Below are positions 35,947 through 45,552 of a stretch of DNA of 64,000 nt, in pieces (the first letter of the stretch is position 1; the number at the start of each line of letters is the position of its first letter). The DNA is taken from NCBI RefSeq assembly GCF_028888695.1, contig NZ_PNFF01000001.1:1373501-1437500 (forward strand), read 5' to 3'. Position numbers and translations under genes: made by a program. This stretch comes from Bacillus methanolicus (GTDB lineage: Bacteria; Bacillota; Bacilli; Bacillales; Cytobacillaceae). The notes under the pieces were generated by a model. The model worked only from the letters and a program-made list of their open reading frames with translations, ran no database searches and was not told where the DNA came from.

Positions 35947-38085
35947 CTATTTATCCCTAACTCTTAATAGACGCAGCCCATTTAATGTTACTAACAAGGT
36001 TGCTCCCATATCTGCAAATATTGCAATCCATAGAGTCAGCCAGCCCGGAATGACAAGCAGAAGGGCCAATAATTTAACACCTATCGAAAAGGTAATGTTT
36101 TGTTTTATGATTGCCAAGGCTTTTCGGCTAAGTTTTACCGTAAACGGAAGTTTTCGTAAATCATCCCCCATTAAAGCGATGTCAGCTGTCTCCAATGCTG
36201 TATCCGTCCCGGCTCCACCCATGGCGACACCTACTGTGGCTGATGCCAGGGCAGGTGCATCATTGACTCCGTCTCCGACCATTGCGACTTTACCGTAATC
36301 TTTTCGAAGCTTTTTAATAAACTCCAACTTATCTTGCGGCATTAACTCTGCTTGGATTTCCGAGACGCCTACTTGTTCGCCAATGGCCTTTGCAGTGCCT
36401 TTATTGTCGCCGGTAAGCATGATCGTTTTTTCAATTCCAAGAGAGTGAAGTTTTTCAATTACATCTTTGCTGCTTTCTCTGATTTCATCTGCGACTGCTA
36501 CAACGGCTTGAACTTCTTCATCTGTTCCGAATACCATTACAGTTTTTCCCTGTTCCTGAAGAGCCCTTATTTCTTCCCGAATGCGTGGGACGATACCTTC
36601 TTTAAGGACTTCTTCAAACAGATTTGGACTTCCAATATAGTATGCAGCTCCGTTAATAGTTCCTTTGATTCCTTTCCCGGGAATGGATGAGAAACCATCT
36701 ACTTGCACTTCTTTAAATGCAATGCCATCTTCTTCTGCTTTTTTCATTATGGCAGAAGCAAGTGGGTGCTGCGACCGATATTCAAGTGCCGCGATAATGG
36801 AGAAGAGTTGTTGGTCCTCCATTGTTGTTAGATTCTTAAAATCTGTCACAACTGGGATACCCTTCGTCAGCGTTCCCGTCTTGTCAAAGGCAATTGCTTT
36901 TAAAGCCCCGGTTTCTTCAAGATAGATTCCGCCTTTAATCAGTACTCCATTTCTGGCTGCATTACCGATCGCTGTCACAATCGAGACTGGGGTTGAAACA
37001 ACTAATGCACATGGGCACCCAACGACTAAAACGGCTAATCCTTGATAAATCCATTCATTCCAGCTTGCGCCGAAAAGAAGCGGAGGAATGATCGCAACCA
37101 GCGCAGCGATTATCATGATTACAGGCGTATAATACTTGGCAAATCGGTCTACGAATGCTTGGGAAGGTGCTCGTTCAGTTTGAGCCTCCTCGACCAGGTG
37201 GATAATCTTCGCAATGGTTGTGTCATCCACACGTTTTGTTACCTTTACTTCCAATATTCCTTCTTCATTTAATGTTCCGGCGAAAACTTCATCATCCACC
37301 GTTTTCTCAACAGGTACAGACTCTCCGGTTATAGCCGCTTGATTCACCGAAGATCGCCCTTTTATTACTACACCATCCATGGCGATTTTTTGCCCGGGTT
37401 TTACAACCATGATGTCGCCAACTTCAATTTCATCAACATGAATCATTAATTCTTTGCCATTGCGTCGGACGAATGCTTCCTTTGGAGCAATTTCCATTAA
37501 AGACCGTATAGAAGCTCTCGCTTTATCCATTGAATAGGTTTCTAAAGCCTCGCTTATGGCAAACAGGATAACGACAACGGCCCCTTCGCTCCATTCGCCA
37601 ATGATTGCTGCCCCAATAATCGCGATGGTCATAAGGGTTTTCATATCAAATTGCAATCGGGATAAATTCTTGATCCCTTCTTTGAATAATGAGAATCCGC
37701 CAACAAGAATTGACGTTAAGAAAGCTAATATCGTAGTGGTGCTTTCTTCTCCATTCATAAATTGAGAAAGATATCCCAATACAAGAAAAAGCAGTGAAAC
37801 CAGAAGGTTTGAATATTCTTTCCAGAAAGGCTCTTTCTTTTGTGTCGGTTGTTCTCCTTTTTCCGGATAGACCTTCAGATTTTCAAAAGCTCCTGCTTTT
37901 TCTAATTCTTCAATTGTCGTATTTCCATAAACCGTGAGTTTTGAAGCTCCAAAATTGACTTTTGCATCCAAAACACCATCCAGGTGTTTTACGTTCTGTT
38001 CGAACTTTCCGGCACAGCTAATTCAGGAAAATCCTTGTACTCGGTAAACGTGTCGTTCCACGTGCTGTTCTTTTGCTTCAGCCAC
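35947..38085 (-). CDS. cadA: Cd2+/Zn2+-exporting P1B-type ATPase CadA with an in-frame TGA in the metal-binding motif
   Basis: Full length is 713 codons from GTG 38085 (AGGAGG nine bases upstream, overlapping the cadC end). The ATPase core is intact: CPC in [23 protein letters not shown], and [13 protein letters not shown]. The N-terminal heavy-metal domain reads VYRVQGFS, then TGA at codon 21 (38023-38025), then [16 protein letters not shown]. Homologues have GFSCxxCA, so TGA replaces the first metal-binding Cys and nothing else is damaged. Either it is a nonsense mutation, in which case a shorter pump could start at TTG 37971, or TGA is recoded as selenocysteine. A weak hairpin (37996-38017) follows the TGA. 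Confidence 0.88.
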
Positions 38086-38446
38086 GGTTCATCACCTCCT
38101 TTTGGTGAGTAAATGCCAATTGAATCAACTGCTTTACATGATCGTCATCAAGCGAGTAGAAGACAAGTTTTCCTTCTTTCCTGTATTTTGCCAACCCTAG
38201 GTTTCTTAATAGTCTGAGATGATGCGAGGCTGTAGCGGTAGAAGCTCCAACAATATTAGCAACATCACATACACAAAGCTCTTCCTCTATTAATAATGCA
38301 TACGCAATTTTAATTCGTGTATCATCAGATAAAGCTTTAAAAACTTTTGCAATTTCAATCGTATTTTGTTTTTCCAGGTTTTTACGCACCCGATTTACTT
38401 TTTCTTCATCCACACAAGATATTTCACAAACATCGTGTTCTTTCAA
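38078..38446 (-). CDS. cadC: Cadmium-responsive repressor CadC (ArsR/SmtB family)
   Basis: About 122 residues with both parts of the thiolate site: the N-terminal HDVCEISC and the ELCVCD helix. The recognition helix is STATASHHLRLLRNLGLAKY. TTG 38446 has GAGGTGG five bases upstream and gives the N-terminus typical of CadC; the frame is open three codons further to a GTG. It overlaps the cadA start by eight bases. Two palindromes lie directly upstream. Confidence 0.9.
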   Translation of the reverse strand: MKEHDVCEISCVDEEKVNRVRKNLEKQNTIEIAKVFKALSDDTRIKIAYALLIEEELCVCDVANIVGASTATASHHLRLLRNLGLAKYRKEGKLVFYSLDDDHVKQLIQLAFTHQKEVMNRG

Positions 38447-38469
38447 ACGATCCACCTCATTGTAAAACG

Positions 38470-38515
38470 TTCAAATAATTATTTGAATATATAATATTCA
38501 AATTGTTGTTTGAAT
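38470..38515. promoter_or_regulatory. CadC operators
   Basis: A perfect 18-bp palindrome TTCAAATAATTATTTGAA (38470-38487) and a second inverted repeat ATTCAAA-N6-TTTGAAT (38496-38515) lie just upstream of cadC. They match the ATTCAAA...TTTGAAT sites of Cd/Zn-sensing ArsR-type repressors. They may also control the divergent lipoprotein gene. Confidence 0.8.
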
Positions 38516-38676
38516 GTCAATAAGAATATTTTGAAATCTGAAAAATGTGGCATTTTCATGAAAGGATATGAGAACCATTGAAGAAATTACTGATTTTCGA
38601 TATTCTACAATGGAATTACCTAAATATTTTTTCACCGCAGATATATAAGAAATGCATGGAGAAAGAGGTGAACACA

Positions 38677-39156
38677 ATGAAGAAATTGATATTTCCTATC
38701 ATCGCTTCAGCAACATTATTGGTTGCCTGTTCTTCAAACACTGAGGAAATGGCAACCAAGGGTCATAAGACTCAAAATGAACCGGTGTTGCAATATAAAA
38801 TTGGCAGCAATGATTGGTCCGTTGTAACATCTGTCACCGACAGTAAGGAAATTTTGGAGGCCTATCAATTTGCAGTTGAACATCCGGAGGTCTTGGATTA
38901 TATGCCTTGTTATTGCGGCTGTTACGAAGAAGATGGCCACACCAGTAATACCGACTGCTTTGTAGACAAAGTTGAAGGTCAAGTGGCTACCCTCGACACT
39001 ATGGGCTTTGGCTGAGGGGTTTGTGTAGACATAGCCCGTGAGGCTAAATCAGAGTATGAAAAAGGAACCTCTTTAAAAGAGATTCGCCAAATGATTGATA
39101 AAAAATATGAAGGGATAGGCACACCGCCTACTCCGACTCCGATGCCAAAAGGATAA
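38677..39156 (+). CDS. PCYCGC-motif lipoprotein with an in-frame TGA at a conserved Cys
   Basis: A 159-codon frame from ATG 38677 (GAGGTG eight bases upstream) to TAA 39154-39156. The signal peptide ends in the lipobox LVAC with Cys18, so the protein is anchored outside the membrane. PCYCGC is at 77-82 with Cys94 following. Codon 113 (39013-39015) is TGA within MGFG-x-GVCVDIAREAK, where family members have CGxC. The rest, to EIRQMIDKKYEGIG, is in frame and family-like. If TGA stops translation the product is 112 residues. A five-base-pair hairpin with loop CGTGA begins 17 bases after the TGA. It is divergent from cadCA and followed by a terminator. Confidence 0.85.
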
Positions 39157-39160
39157 AAGT

Positions 39161-39188
39161 AGCATCAGATTCCCTCTGATGCTTTTTT
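39161..39188 (+). terminator. Terminator of the PCYCGC lipoprotein gene
   Basis: AGCATCAGA pairs perfectly with TCTGATGCT and is followed by six T, four bases after TAA 39154-39156. Its position just past the distal stop, not past the TGA, supports the full-length frame as the real gene. Confidence 0.9.
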
Positions 39189-39297
39189 ATTCGGGAAATC
39201 AAAAGAGATTTTTAATAACCTAATATTCATTATATTAACGAAAAATTGCGAAATGGACCGATACCATCATTCGCTATTTTTTCATTTGCGGTAATAT

Positions 39298-39850
39298 TTA
39301 CCTATTAAAGAAGGTCTGGTAAAGAAGGAATATATTCAATATGACAATTAATCCGGCAATTAACCAAGAAATAATAGTGGTTATTCGATGATTGACTAAG
39401 CCACCCATCAGACGACGGTCGCTAGTAAAAATAATTAAAGGGATCAGTGCAAATGCAATACCATGATAATACAACCTGACTTATAACCAGGGCTTTTGTA
39501 GGATTAACCCCCATTGCAATAATGACAAGTGCCGGCATCATCGTGATAAACCGCCTTACGTATAACGGTATCCGTCTATTGATAAACCCTTGCATTACGA
39601 TATCACCAGACAGAGTCCCCACCGATGAACTTGATAAACCTGCTGCCAGAAGACCGATACCGAACAGAATAGCAGAAAAGGGACTAACAAGGTTTCCTAA
39701 TTCTTGAAATGCAACATCTAAATCTTGTATGTTAAGTCTATTTTTAAAGAACAGAGCAGAGGAAATGATTAGCATACTCGCATTGATTGCGCCCGCAATA
39801 GCCATTGCAATCAAAAAACCAACTCACTTAAAGCTGGATTCACCCAATTT
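39298..39850 (-). pseudogene. mntH: C-terminal remnant of an Nramp-type metal transporter (mntH)
   Basis: The main frame (39422-39814) reads IAMAIAGAINASMLIISSALFF and later GLSSSSVGTLSGDIVMQGF, both typical of Nramp manganese/divalent-metal transporters. A frameshift near 39445 moves the rest (FALIPLIIFTSDRRLMGG to LYQTFFNR) to another frame. The N-terminal half with the metal-binding DPGN is absent. Confidence 0.85.
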
Positions 39851-40091
39851 GGTTATCATGCGTTAGCTCCATATCAAACTGTAATCTAATTTGATAAAGT
39901 TTTAGTCCATTAGAAGGAACCATTTACCTCTAAGCAGCGTTTTGTGGCTGACTGCTTCTAATTATGGAGTCAGTCTGCTCCCTATTTGACTAATCAAAAT
40001 CATTAGATACTAAAAAAATCATGAGTGTAGAAAGCCCATGATTTTGCTTCTATGCAAGTATCGTTATAATAAGGCTAGGAGGATGATAACT

Positions 40092-40412
40092 TTGGAGAAA
40101 GATAAACATCAACCGAGTGTAAAGGAACTTGACGAAGAGACTTTATTTATTGTTTCCCAAACTTTTAAGGCCTTATCGGATCCAACACGGATACGCATTT
40201 TACATTTATTATTTGAAGGAGAACATTCAGTCAACGAAATCGCTGAAAAGCTCACCTTGCTCCAATCAACCGTTTCACATCAGCTGCGATTTTTGAAAAA
40301 CTTACGATTAGTAAAATTCCGACGAGAAGGAACTACCCTATTTTATTCATGTGATGACGAGCATGTAATGGATCTTTTAAGACAAACGATTGAGCATGCC
40401 AATCATCATTAA
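40092..40412 (+). CDS. czrA: Zinc/cobalt-responsive repressor CzrA
   Basis: An ArsR-family repressor of about 106 residues. It lacks the Cys pair of ArsR and instead has the C-terminal zinc site [19 protein letters not shown] (Asp, His ... His, His). I took TTG 40092, nine bases after AGGAGG; an ATG nine bases upstream abuts that Shine-Dalgarno and is less likely. It is convergent with czcD, and their stop regions overlap by four bases. An operator of the CzrA type lies before czcD. Confidence 0.9.
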   Translation: MEKDKHQPSVKELDEETLFIVSQTFKALSDPTRIRILHLLFEGEHSVNEIAEKLTLLQSTVSHQLRFLKNLRLVKFRREGTTLFYSCDDEHVMDLLRQTIEHANHH

Positions 40413-41332
40413 TTACAGCTTCCATGATGATTCGGACATCCGTTCTCCTTTTTTTCTACTTGTATCGTACTATGATCGATTCCGAAATCATCATGGAGGA
40501 TAGATTGTGCACGATGTAAAACTGTGTCATGGACTCCATCTCCTTCAATTGTAATATGACAACTCAGCATTGGCATACCGGAAGTAATGGCCCAAATATG
40601 CAAATCATGAACTTCCTTTACGTTCGGAATTCCCAATAGAGATGACTTTACTTTATCTAGTTCAAACTGTTGTGGCGTTCCTTCCATTAAGATATGAAGA
40701 GAATCTTTTGTTACTCTCCAGCCACTAATGATAATGAGTAATGCAACGATCACACTTGCAATTGGGTCGGCAATGCCCCAACCAAAGAAGAAAATAAGCA
40801 AGGCAGCCACGATCGCACCAACAGAACCAAGCATATCCCCCAATACATGAAGAAATGCACTTCTTACATTAAGGTTTTCGTCTTTATCCCCTCTCATTAA
40901 GATCCAGGCAGCGATAAAATTTACCAATAAACCAATAGATGAAATTGTTAACATCCCCAAACTTTGCACTTCAGGCGGTTGAAAAAATCGTTGATACGCT
41001 TCATAAAAAATATAAAGAGAAATAAGAATGAGGGTAATTCCGTTTAATGCTGCTGCAATAATTTCAAATCTCTTATACCCATAAGTTTTTGTATCTGAGG
41101 CCTTTTTTTCCCCAAGTTTCATCGCAAAAAAACTTAAACCCAATGCGGCTGCATCGCTTAGCATATGCCCTGCATCTGAAAGCAAAGCCAAACTATTTGT
41201 TATAATACCGCCGATAACTTCTACAACCATGAATGATGAAATTAATAAGAATGACAAAAATAGAGCTTTTTTATTCCCTGTATGTGCATGCGAGTGGCCA
41301 TGTCCATGGGAATGTCCATGATGATGTCCCAT
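40409..41332 (-). CDS. czcD: Cation diffusion facilitator CzcD (Zn2+/Co2+/Cd2+ efflux)
   Basis: A 307-residue metal/proton exchanger with six spans. The N-terminus is His-rich ([17 protein letters not shown]). The transport site is visible as [10 protein letters not shown] in span 2 and HVLGDMLGS in span 5 (His/Asp tetrad). The cytoplasmic C-terminal domain carries [12 protein letters not shown]. It converges with czrA, and the CzrA operator lies 17-38 bp before its start. Confidence 0.95.
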   Translation of the reverse strand: MGHHHGHSHGHGHSHAHTGNKKALFLSFLLISSFMVVEVIGGIITNSLALLSDAGHMLSDAAALGLSFFAMKLGEKKASDTKTYGYKRFEIIAAALNGITLILISLYIFYEAYQRFFQPPEVQSLGMLTISSIGLLVNFIAAWILMRGDKDENLNVRSAFLHVLGDMLGSVGAIVAALLIFFFGWGIADPIASVIVALLIIISGWRVTKDSLHILMEGTPQQFELDKVKSSLLGIPNVKEVHDLHIWAITSGMPMLSCHITIEGDGVHDTVLHRAQSILHDDFGIDHSTIQVEKKENGCPNHHGSCN

Positions 41333-41348
41333 ATTTTTCTTCCTTTCT

Positions 41349-41370
41349 TATATGAATATATGCTCATATA
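41349..41370. promoter_or_regulatory. CzrA operator before czcD
   Basis: On the minus strand TATATGAGCATATATTCATATA, an inverted repeat of the form known for CzrA-controlled promoters. It lies 17 bp upstream of the czcD start. Confidence 0.75.
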
Positions 41371-41632
41371 TATTATGTATTATATTAAAAAATAGTTCAA
41401 CTCTTATTTACAATTTTCTGTTTTTTATCCGGATAATACCACATTTCTTGTGATCTTATCCTATATAGACTTTCTGTCCAGTTTTCCAACATTCTCATGA
41501 TAAAAACAGTGAAAAATTATTGAACTTTAACATTTACCGCTTTTATTCTTTAATATTATGTAATAAGCTTTGGTCAGATATTTATTTATTAGGTATCTAA
41601 AAATGCAGTAACTATTAGGAGTGTTAAATGTA

Positions 41633-41971
41633 ATGTCAACTAAAGTAAAATGGTTAAAGTGGTTAAGTTTTTCGATCGTTATTCTGATCATCATACTCGG
41701 CGTTTTTTTCTTCGTACCTTTTAAACAAACTCCATCAGACGATACGAGAATGATACTGGACCATAGAACGAAAACATACATTGCTCCAATCTGTTTTGAG
41801 CAATCAATTGCATCCAACTGGCTTGAGGAAACGACATTAAAAAAAGTGAAGAAAACAAATTATGAACCAAACACTAAATGTACAAAAGAGGCTTTAGAAG
41901 GAAAACAAACCACACTATTTCTTATGCTTACCGAAAAATTAGGAATAGTAGAGAGCAAATGGGATTGGTAG
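41633..41971 (+). CDS. Hypothetical membrane-anchored protein
   Basis: About 112 residues. Residues 9-30 form one hydrophobic anchor near the N-terminus, after a Lys-rich start, so the rest is likely outside the membrane. The remainder has three Cys (ICFEQ, TKCTKE) and no motif that I recognise. TAGGAG stands 11 bases before ATG 41633; a GTG at 41621 is an alternative. A strong terminator follows at 42026. Confidence 0.6.
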   Translation: MSTKVKWLKWLSFSIVILIIILGVFFFVPFKQTPSDDTRMILDHRTKTYIAPICFEQSIASNWLEETTLKKVKKTNYEPNTKCTKEALEGKQTTLFLMLTEKLGIVESKWDW

Positions 41972-42025
41972 ATTTGGATTATTCATTAAATTTAAAAAGG
42001 GATATAATGTTATTTCCCCCCTACA

Positions 42026-42054
42026 GGCTGTCGACAAAGTCGACAGCCATTTTT
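42026..42054 (+). terminator. Terminator
   Basis: GGCTGTCGAC pairs perfectly with GTCGACAGCC around AAA and is followed by ATTTTTATTTT. It closes the preceding small gene. Confidence 0.85.
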
Positions 42055-42149
42055 ATTTTGAGAACAAGTGAATCCAACTATAAATATCCTTTCGAAACGA
42101 AAGAATTATGTTTTAAGTTTGTACGAACTTTAGTTTACATCATCAATGC

Positions 42150-42931
42150 TTATTTTATAAATACAACATTTATTTTAAACATTCATCAACGACCTACAGA
42201 CACGCGTTGTTTTATCCCGCATTTGGAGAAACTGACGTCTACTTCTTTACCGATGCCCAAAACAGTCATCGCGGATGCAGGATATGGCAGTGAAGAAAAC
42301 TATGTATATGCGGTTGGTGATGAGAAAGAGCCTCGATTTGATTTTCTCATTCCTTATGGATCCTATATTCAAGAACAGACACGCAAATACAAAAAGGATA
42401 TCAAAAATGCGAAAAACTGGACCTCTTGTGAGCAAGATGATTGTTTTATTTGCCGGAATGGAAGGAAAGTTACGTTTAAAAAATACCAAAACAAAAAAAA
42501 ATCAGTCTGGGTATGAGCAAAGCTTCAAAATATACGAATGTGAAGATTGTACAGATTGCCCATTGAAAGCGAAGGGCAATCGTCAAGTGCACCGGAATAC
42601 CGTCTTCGAAGAAATGAAAGCAAAGGCAAAAACAGCCCTTGAATGTGAAGAGAAAGCCACAATCTACGCTCGGCGCAAAGTCGAAGTAGAAAGTGTGTTC
42701 GGTCACATCAAGGGCAATCGGTCGTTCCTCAGATTTTCATTGCGGGGTCTCGACAAGGTACATGTCGAGTTTGGGATTGTAGCATTAGCCCACAATATAC
42801 TGAAAGTAGCAGGCATCCGCCAGCTACTTTCGGAGAAAAATCGAAAAAATACAAAAGCAAGTGGAGAAAAACGGCCCGTTTTTCTCCACTTGCTTTATTT
42901 TAGGAACTTATCAAACAGCCCCGTTTTTTGA
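42150..42931 (+). pseudogene. IS1182-family transposase, 5'-truncated and frameshifted
   Basis: The C-terminal half of an IS1182-type DDE transposase. ADAGYGSEENY supplies the second Asp, and RRKVEVESVFGHIKGNRSF supplies the Glu. A frameshift in the run of nine A near 42490 joins the two frames, which overlap from 42275 to 42516. The part before about 42180 is not recognisable as transposase. No inverted repeats were found. Confidence 0.85.
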
Positions 42932-43306
42932 TAAGGTGTGTCGCCAAAAATTCGTATATTCTGCTTTATCCTGAATATTAAATTCAATTATTTTCTCAAG
43001 CAATTCGTAATTTACCGGCTCATTCCACGGAATTCGAAACAAGCCTTTGGTAGCGCTGTAGCCAGCTTGTGCAATGTCATCGGCAAAGTGCGCAATGCCT
43101 ACTTCTTCGGGTGAAACGCTCAAATGATGCTTCGCTGTGGAAAAGCCAATGATAAATGTGCCGTGATCGGAAAACATTGGCGTATTCCACTTGATTTGCG
43201 GTTCCAAATTTGGGAATTTATAAGCAACCCACGCTAAAATTTCCTCTGTTCGGTTGCGGTGGTCGGGGTTATCGATACCTGCTAAATATTTTGCAAAAAC
43301 TTCCAT
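42911..43306 (-). CDS. DUF1801 (YdhG/iron-chaperone-like) protein
   Basis: A 131-residue protein of the DUF1801 family: [19 protein letters not shown] at the start, [25 protein letters not shown] in the middle and [16 protein letters not shown] later. Some members (Fra/YdhG) are proposed iron chaperones. AGGAGG stands five bases before ATG 43306; the longer frame to 43381 runs into the neighbouring decayed copy. The last few residues lie in sequence next to the IS1182 debris, so the C-terminus may be altered. Confidence 0.85.
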   Translation of the reverse strand: MEVFAKYLAGIDNPDHRNRTEEILAWVAYKFPNLEPQIKWNTPMFSDHGTFIIGFSTAKHHLSVSPEEVGIAHFADDIAQAGYSATKGLFRIPWNEPVNYELLEKIIEFNIQDKAEYTNFWRHTLSKNGAV

Positions 43307-43331
43307 GTCTTCCTCCTTCGATATTATGCTA

Positions 43332-43680
43332 TTACCGCCAAAAATTCGAATTCTCAGCCTTATCCTTGATATTAAATTCAATTATCTTCTCTAGCAATTC
43401 GTAATTAACTGGTTCAGTCCATTGAATTCGGAACAAGCGTGAAGAAGCGCTGTAGCCAGCTTGGGCGATTTCATCGGCAAAATGCACCATTGTCTCTTCT
43501 TCGGGTAAAATGCTCAAATGATTCTTTGCGGTGGCAAACATAATGATGTATGTGCCGTGACGGTAAACGTGGGTTTGTTCCACTTGATTTGCGGCTCCAG
43601 GTTTGGAAATTTCTCAAGTATCCACGCAAAAATCTGCTCGGCTCTCTCTTTTTGAGCAAACACACCTTCCTTACGGATAG
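43332..43680 (-). pseudogene. Decayed tandem copy of the DUF1801 gene
   Basis: A second copy lies immediately upstream. Its C-terminal part is readable in one frame (HGTYIIMFATAKNHLSI to NSNFWR) and its middle ([22 protein letters not shown]) in another, so one base was lost near 43565. The N-terminus is not recognisable. Confidence 0.85.
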
Positions 43681-43829
43681 TGCTTCGTTGACTCCCCCGG
43701 AACTGAAAGCACTGCCACTTCCTCTATAAACATATTCTAACAGAATTGCCAGTAATAAAGGCACCAAATACTTTAATAAAGTCAAAATGTTACTCAACAA
43801 TCTGGCCCTTTTATGGAATAAGGAATGAT

Positions 43830-44090
43830 TATTTATTCCCTTCCGATAGCTTTCTATATAATGAAGCTCTAGATACATTTGTAATTTCACAAATTTGATT
43901 TACAGTCATACCTCCTTCTTTATATAGATTTACTGCATAATTCATACCTGCGTGATTTTTTATGATATATCTTTAATCGGCTTTTAAACTTTCCTTCTTT
44001 CTTGGCCAGCTCAATCCCTTCACGTTGACGCATACGAATAAGATCTCATTCTAATTGGTTAACACCAGCCATTCATACTGTAAATGGTAA
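43830..44090 (-). pseudogene. C-terminal remnant of a serine resolvase/invertase
   Basis: Two frames together read DLIRMRQREGIELAKKEGKFKSRL, then, after a shift, MNYAVNLYKEGGMTVNQICEITNVS and RASLYRKL. This is the linker and helix-turn-helix end of a Tn3/Hin-type resolvase. The catalytic Ser domain is absent. The rest of 43690-44234 holds no gene. Confidence 0.8.
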
Positions 44091-44234
44091 AACCTCGTTA
44101 AGCATGACTGCCTCCCCCTAATATTTTATTTAGAAACATACTCTTTTTTCGTTGGTTTAGCAATGAATATTCAATGCATTTTTGATTTACATAACCTAGG
44201 ACTATCGGACGTTGTCAAATACTTAAATGTAAAT

Positions 44235-45374
44235 TTATTTGCCATTAATTAAGTTAGAAAGCTCAGCAATTGCATATTCCAATTCATCCTTTGTGTTATA
44301 GAAATGAGGGGCAATTCTTATTACATCTTTTCTTGCAGAAACAACAATGTTTTTTTCTCTTAAAAATCCTTCAATTTTTGATGCATTTTCTACATAAAAA
44401 GACGTCATACTTGATCTACATTTAGTAGATAATGGACCGATGATGTGTAAACCTTTTTCCTGTCCATAATGTAAGGTAAATCGGGTTAGCTCTTTTAAAT
44501 ACGATTGAATGTTATCTATCCCAACCTCTAGCAGCAATTTTATTGCCTCATATGCCGCATAAACGCTTATAAAAGAAGGCGTACCCGTTTCGAAACGACG
44601 AGCCCCGGCTGCAAAAACAGGATGATAAATATCAAATTCTGATGTTTTTTCTTGTCCCAGCCATCCAGTAACTCTTGGTTTTAGATTCTCAGCAAGTTCC
44701 TTTTTTATATATAAAAACGCTACACCTGGAATTCCTAACATATACTTGCGAGTTCCCGCTGCCAGAATATCAATATCCATTTCTTTTACATTAATTGGAA
44801 TTTGTCCTGCTGATTGGTAAGCGTCAACGAATAATAGGGATCCTTTTTTATGGACAATGTCAGCAATTACTTTAAGATTTTGCATATATCCATTGTAATA
44901 ACATACATGAGGTATACAGGTTAGAAGCGTATCATGTTTTACTTCCTTTTCATATTGCTCTACATGTATGATTCCATTGGATGAGCGAATAAAGGTGATA
45001 TTGTCTTTAAACTGTTCTTGCGCAAGCCATATATGACCAACTGTAGGGAAGTCAATATCCGTGAACACGATTTTATTTTTCTCTTTTTGATAAGGCAGGG
45101 AAGTAGCAATCGCTGATATAGCATCAGAAACAGAGGATAATACAGCAATTTCATCTGTTTCAGCCCCAATTAGTTCAGCAAATTTTTTCCTGGTTTCCTC
45201 TACTTTTTCAATCGCTTCATCCCAATTACTTCCTGACAAAAGCAGACCATTATGATATTCCTCAATGGCTTTTGAAACAGGCTGAGCCAATGCTCCTTGG
45301 GAGCAACTAGCTAGATGTACATGAGTCGATAAAGTAGGAAATAACGAACGATAAGAACAATATGGATGACTCAT
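44235..45374 (-). CDS. Class V aminotransferase (cysteine desulfurase-like fold)
   Basis: About 379 residues of a PLP fold-type I enzyme. The Schiff-base Lys is in AAGTRKYMLGIPG, and the cofactor contacts lie in VDAYQSAGQIP. It belongs to the class V group with cysteine desulfurases and kynureninases, but lacks the Cys loop of SufS at the expected place, so a desulfurase role is unlikely. ATG 45374 has AAAAGGAGGGG upstream, and the frame extends eight codons more. No pathway partner adjoins; substrate unknown. Confidence 0.82.
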   Translation of the reverse strand: MSHPYCSYRSLFPTLSTHVHLASCSQGALAQPVSKAIEEYHNGLLLSGSNWDEAIEKVEETRKKFAELIGAETDEIAVLSSVSDAISAIATSLPYQKEKNKIVFTDIDFPTVGHIWLAQEQFKDNITFIRSSNGIIHVEQYEKEVKHDTLLTCIPHVCYYNGYMQNLKVIADIVHKKGSLLFVDAYQSAGQIPINVKEMDIDILAAGTRKYMLGIPGVAFLYIKKELAENLKPRVTGWLGQEKTSEFDIYHPVFAAGARRFETGTPSFISVYAAYEAIKLLLEVGIDNIQSYLKELTRFTLHYGQEKGLHIIGPLSTKCRSSMTSFYVENASKIEGFLREKNIVVSARKDVIRIAPHFYNTKDELEYAIAELSNLINGK

Positions 45375-45552
45375 TGATTCTCCCCTCCTTTTCAACAATC
45401 ATATCGCAATTTCTGAATAATTTTAAAAAACAAACTGCTGTTCAGTACAAATAAAGTTTTTACTTTTAACATCATAAAAGCCGCATTCTTCCGTTGAAAA
45501 GTAAGCGTAAAATAACGCCCACGTGTTTTTTCGTGGGCGTTTATTATATGCT

